Source of the DNA: JAHJCW01 sp965369995
GTDB taxonomy: Bacteria; Fidelibacterota; Marinisomatia; Marinisomatales; JAHJCW01
DNA length: 9,384 nucleotides
Assembly: GCA_965369995.1 (NCBI GenBank)
Contig: CBDURO010000051.1
Coordinates: 1 to 9,384 of the forward strand
Reading direction: 5' to 3'
In this document: positions 6,449-9,384 of the stretch, in pieces
Layout of the letters: every line of letters starts with the position of its first letter
How positions within the stretch are numbered: position 1 is the first letter of the stretch
Notes under the pieces: generated by a model
The model's input: only the letters and a program-made list of their open reading frames with translations
What the model was told of the DNA's origin: nothing
Database searches by the model: none
Made by a program: the position numbers and the translations under genes

Positions 6449-7135
6449 ATGGCTATATTTTTAGACACGGGCAAAATTGATGTAATAAAAAAATATCATT
6501 CAATGGGTATTATCCGTGGGGTTACAACAAATCCAACTATTATGGTTCAAGACGGAATTACAGGTGGAATGGATGGGATAAAAAAGCAATCGATAAAAAT
6601 TGCAAATTTGATTCATCCTTATCCCCTATCGGTTGAAGTAACAAATAATGATCCCAAAGATATGATAAAACAGGCAATTGAATTCTCTAAATGGGCTGAT
6701 AATATTAATGTCAAGATTACTATACACGGACCAAATGGTGAATTAGATAACCTGCAAGTAATTCATGCACTCGAGACAAAACACAATATAAGAATTAACG
6801 CAACAGCGATGATGAGTGCTCAGCAATGCTTTTTAGCTGCGATGGCTGGTGCAACTTATGTTTCAATTTTTGGTGGGAGAGTTAATAATATGGGTTATGA
6901 CACAAGAGATGAAATCGCACGATTGCGACAACTTCTTGATGATTTTGAGCTGCCCGCCAAGATCATTGTAGGGTCTACCAGAGAAGTAGTAAATATCATC
7001 GAATGGTTAGAAGCTGGCGCACACATCGTTACCGTCATTCCAAAATTTATTGACGGAATGATTGTACATCCCTACTCTAAAGAAACCGTACAAATGTTCC
7101 TCAAAGACGGTGCCACTTTTGAGAAATCAAAATAA
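6449..7135 (+). CDS. Small transaldolase (fructose-6-phosphate-aldolase-size, transaldolase-like active site)
   Basis: This 228-residue TIM-barrel class I aldolase matches the short transaldolase/FSA family. FLDTG places D6, GVTTNPT (24-30) places N28, and NVKI places the Schiff-base lysine at K89 (K85 in E. coli FSA). NATAMMSAQQ (117-126) gives T119, and SIFGGRVNNMG (139-149) gives the phosphate-binding R144. At two positions known to separate FSA from true transaldolase, it has E63 (TalB Glu96; FSA Gln59) and F141 (TalB Phe178; FSA Tyr131), so transfer of a dihydroxyacetone unit between sugar phosphates is predicted. The segment after K89 (TIHGPNGELDN) differs from the usual VPVT. Set between two SIS isomerases and downstream of heptose kinase and phosphatase, it probably supplies sedoheptulose 7-phosphate or a related ketose to this pathway. 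The start is fixed by the strong ribosome binding site. The fold is sure; the substrate is inferred. Confidence 0.88.
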   Translation: MAIFLDTGKIDVIKKYHSMGIIRGVTTNPTIMVQDGITGGMDGIKKQSIKIANLIHPYPLSVEVTNNDPKDMIKQAIEFSKWADNINVKITIHGPNGELDNLQVIHALETKHNIRINATAMMSAQQCFLAAMAGATYVSIFGGRVNNMGYDTRDEIARLRQLLDDFELPAKIIVGSTREVVNIIEWLEAGAHIVTVIPKFIDGMIVHPYSKETVQMFLKDGATFEKSK

Positions 7136-7154
7136 AATTGTATTGGGATTGTAA

Positions 7155-7709
7155 ATGCACTCATCCAAAGATTATCTCGTAGAATATTTAAAAACCTATA
7201 ATTCTCTAATCAACGATTCAGCAATTATAGATAACCTTATTAAAATTAAATCGATATTTCAAAATACATCAAAAGAAGGTGGCAAGATTATCTTTGCAGG
7301 TAATGGCGGTAGTGCTGCGATGGCAAGCCACGTGGCAGTAGACATTACGAAAAATACTGGTGTCCGAGCAGTTACTTTTAACGAATATGATTTAATTACT
7401 TGTTTAGCTAACGATTATGGCTATGAAAATTGGATATCCAAAGCAATTGAATTGTATCATAATCCTAAGGATATCATTGTGTTAATAAGCGCAAGCGGCC
7501 AATCATTAAATGTATTAAATGCTGCTACCAAATCAAAAGAATTAGGATTACAAGTAATCACATTTTCAGGTTTTTCTCCACAAAATTCACTACGCAAGCA
7601 AGGGGATATCAATCTTTGGGTTGATTCCAAAATTTATAATATAGTTGAAATGACACATCATATTTGGTTACTTGCTATCGTTGATATGATTATCAGTAAT
7701 ACTGATTAA
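7155..7709 (+). CDS. SIS-domain sugar-phosphate isomerase 2 (GmhA-related)
   Basis: This second single-SIS protein, 184 residues, closes the cassette. It has the more classical first loop FAGNGGSAAMASHVAVD (47-63) and second loop ISASGQSLNV (111-120), which bind the sugar phosphate, then LANDYGYENW (84-93), TFSGF (136-140) and NIVEMTHHIWLLAIVD (162-177). It is close in length and motif order to GmhA. By my hand alignment, the C-terminal catalytic His of GmhA is replaced (it falls at about L172 here) and Gln becomes E165, while a THH pair lies nearby at 167-169. It is clearly different from SIS 1, so the two are unlikely to be a recent duplication. They may act on different sugars or form a mixed assembly. 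It starts at ATG 7155, 19 bases after the transaldolase, with only a weak TGGGAT upstream. Phosphoheptose isomerase is the likely general role. Confidence 0.85.
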   Translation: MHSSKDYLVEYLKTYNSLINDSAIIDNLIKIKSIFQNTSKEGGKIIFAGNGGSAAMASHVAVDITKNTGVRAVTFNEYDLITCLANDYGYENWISKAIELYHNPKDIIVLISASGQSLNVLNAATKSKELGLQVITFSGFSPQNSLRKQGDINLWVDSKIYNIVEMTHHIWLLAIVDMIISNTD

Positions 7710-7755
7710 TCCAATCATTTACATATAATTATTAATTCCATTATTCTAATTTATA

Positions 7756-9303
7756 TTGACTAAGGTAAACACACCAAAAATAGACGATAGTTTATTATAT
7801 CGTCGTCAATATTTTTTTGGTTCTAATTTTATTGAAAAGTTTCCGAATTGGAATAAAAAAGAGATTTGCTACAATACCTTTTTAACTTTTCATCCTGATC
7901 TTGAATTTGCCTCAGCAAAGAAAAATAATATTGAACTATTTTTATTAGGATTTTTCTTTGATCCAAATAATCCAAATTTTACAAATTTAGAGATCCTTAA
8001 AAATATTCTACTCCATAATACTAATTTTAAGGATATTATTAAAGCGACTTATACCTTGGCTGGAAGGTGGGCGCTAATTTATTCTGATGATAAAAACAAA
8101 TTTGTCTTTAACGATCCCGCAGGTTTACGGCAAATATTTTATAGTATGTATAATGATTCTGTTTGGTGTGCAGCGCAGCCACATACCTTGGCAAAGGAAT
8201 TAAATTGCGATTTAGATGATGACCCTGACATACAAGAATACATCAATTCAAAACTTTATTTATTAGAAGAAAGAAGTTGGATTGGGGACGGCTCACCTTA
8301 TAAAAACATATTTCATTTATTACCCAATCATTATCTTGATCTTAACGAAGGTAAAGTTATTAGATATTGGCCAGATGAAACACGGATTGAGTTGTCCGTT
8401 GAGGAAGCGGCTAAAAAAAGTATAGAATTACTACAAAACATCTTTGAGGCAGCTCTAAATCGTTATGAAATTGCACAAACGGTAACGGCAGGGTGGGATA
8501 CTAGACTATTATTAGCTACCAGTAAATATCGTCGAGAAAATATATATTATTTTATTCAAAAATTTGGTTCTTTAACTGATGATAGCACAGATATTAAAAT
8601 CCCGCGAGAACTACTATTAAAATTAGGATTAGACCTACACGTTATTGATGCTATATCATATAATTCTGATTTTAACAAAATTTATAAAAAAAATGTATAT
8701 GTTTTACAAGATGATAAAAAAAAATATCAGCATTTCAATTATTTTCAAACATTTCAGAATAAACTTATAATAAGTGGAAATGTAGGTCCAATTGTTAAAA
8801 ATACTTATCGTCCTCAAATTGAAGAAATTAATGCTGGTAATCTTGCACGTTTATTAGAACGACGAAATCAAAAATATGCCATTAAACAAATAGACAAATG
8901 GTTAATAAATACTATCACCATTACAAATAAATATAATTATAGTATAACAAAATTATCTTACTGGGAAAATCTATATGCTAATTGGGGAGCAATGTATAAT
9001 GCTGAATTAGATATTGCAACAGAGGAGTTTAGTCCTTACAATTGTCGGAAATTAATCACCATTATGTTGTCAATTAATGATAAGTATCATGATGGCTTTG
9101 CTCTGTATAAAAAGATAATGGAATTATCGTGGCCAGAAGTATTACAACTACCTATAACAACGACTGAACCGCATGTATCCGCGTTAAAAAAAACAATATT
9201 AAAAATCAAAAGTAAATTAATCTCTTCTGGAATGGTGCTTCTGAGAAGAGTTGGACTGTATAATTACGGTAAGAAATTATATAGGAAAACTTTATATCGA
9301 TGA
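7756..9303 (+). CDS. Asparagine-synthase-related protein lacking the glutaminase nucleophile
   Basis: This 515-residue protein has the layout of class B asparagine synthetase. An N-terminal Ntn-like domain (about 58-210) contains LAGRWALIYSDDKNK and NDPAGLRQIFYS (119-130). An ATP-pyrophosphatase domain follows, with PP-loop TVTAGWDTRLLLA (242-254). The C-terminal helical part has WENLYANWGAMYNAELD and SWPEVLQLP. The Cys that follows the initiator Met in glutamine-using enzymes is absent, so no glutaminase activity is expected. The usual SGGxDS PP-loop is altered to TAGWDT, keeping Gly and Asp. Related proteins occur in polysaccharide loci; WbpS of Pseudomonas aeruginosa O6 is proposed to amidate a uronic acid. 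Here it could amidate or acylate the uronic acid made by the upstream dehydrogenase, but this is inference. The start is TTG 7756: a stop at 7747 closes the frame and no ATG occurs until deep in the fold. The 46-base gap before it shows no ribosome binding site or terminator. The C-terminus is basic. Confidence 0.82.
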   Translation: MTKVNTPKIDDSLLYRRQYFFGSNFIEKFPNWNKKEICYNTFLTFHPDLEFASAKKNNIELFLLGFFFDPNNPNFTNLEILKNILLHNTNFKDIIKATYTLAGRWALIYSDDKNKFVFNDPAGLRQIFYSMYNDSVWCAAQPHTLAKELNCDLDDDPDIQEYINSKLYLLEERSWIGDGSPYKNIFHLLPNHYLDLNEGKVIRYWPDETRIELSVEEAAKKSIELLQNIFEAALNRYEIAQTVTAGWDTRLLLATSKYRRENIYYFIQKFGSLTDDSTDIKIPRELLLKLGLDLHVIDAISYNSDFNKIYKKNVYVLQDDKKKYQHFNYFQTFQNKLIISGNVGPIVKNTYRPQIEEINAGNLARLLERRNQKYAIKQIDKWLINTITITNKYNYSITKLSYWENLYANWGAMYNAELDIATEEFSPYNCRKLITIMLSINDKYHDGFALYKKIMELSWPEVLQLPITTTEPHVSALKKTILKIKSKLISSGMVLLRRVGLYNYGKKLYRKTLYR

Positions 9304-9384
9304 CTAAGAATAATATTAAAGATTTTATTAGTGTAATTTTACCCGTTTATAACGGAGATGAACATTTAACCGAATGTATTGAAA
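9300..9384 (+). CDS. Family 2 glycosyltransferase (3' partial)
   Basis: ATG 9300 overlaps the TGA of the upstream gene (ATGA), a typical coupled junction. Only 28 codons are visible. They read MTKNNIKDFISVILPVYNGD and then EHLTECIE, the first strand and helix of a GT-A fold family 2 glycosyltransferase (SVILPVYNG is the nucleotide-binding start). The enzyme would transfer a sugar from a nucleotide donor to the glycan at the cytosolic face of the membrane. Donor and acceptor cannot be judged because the DxD region lies outside the window. Confidence 0.85.
   Translation, partial: MTKNNIKDFISVILPVYNGDEHLTECIE

Noticed and set aside
1..9384. Insertion sequences, CRISPR arrays, tRNA or other RNA genes
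   Set aside because: No transposase motifs, spaced direct repeats or tRNA-like folds were seen on either strand.

Overview
The window is a stretch of a surface-polysaccharide (capsule, O-antigen or S-layer glycan) biosynthesis locus. All genes lie on the + strand, packed head to tail, and both end genes run out of the window. The DNA is A/T-rich. Several genes appear to use TTG starts, and only two genes have a clear Shine-Dalgarno site. This fits a Bacteroidota/Ignavibacteria-like or Leptospira-like bacterium, but no rRNA or housekeeping gene is present to fix the taxon, so the assignment is soft.

Layout. Positions 3-806: 3' part of an alpha-1,2-fucosyltransferase-like GT11 gene whose start lies outside the window. 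834-2165: nucleotide-sugar 6-dehydrogenase of the UDP-glucose/GDP-mannose dehydrogenase family. 2166-2301: non-coding or decayed DNA with a doubtful 40-codon frame. 2302-4026: two-domain protein with a formyltransferase-like N-terminus and a GINT1/GH43-like beta-propeller C-terminus. 4030-4250: frameshifted N-terminal remnant of a short-chain dehydrogenase, followed by an A/T-rich leader with a perfect inverted repeat. 4300-7709: a tight five-gene cassette of heptose-7-phosphate kinase-type GHMP kinase, GmhB-type HAD phosphatase, SIS isomerase 1, small transaldolase and SIS isomerase 2. 7756-9303: asparagine-synthase-related protein without the glutaminase nucleophile. 9300-9384: start of a family 2 glycosyltransferase.

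How they may work together. The cassette looks like a self-contained route to an activated D-glycero-D-manno-heptose or a related sugar. The transaldolase would supply a ketose phosphate such as sedoheptulose 7-phosphate, an SIS enzyme would isomerise it, the GHMP kinase would phosphorylate C1, and the HAD enzyme would remove the C7 phosphate. The nucleotidyltransferase (HddC-like) that would finish the route is not in the window. The dehydrogenase would make a nucleotide-activated uronic acid, which the asparagine-synthase-like protein might modify. The GT11 and GT2 enzymes, and possibly the formyltransferase/propeller protein, would assemble or decorate the repeat unit. The domain calls rest on visible motifs; the pathway is inference.
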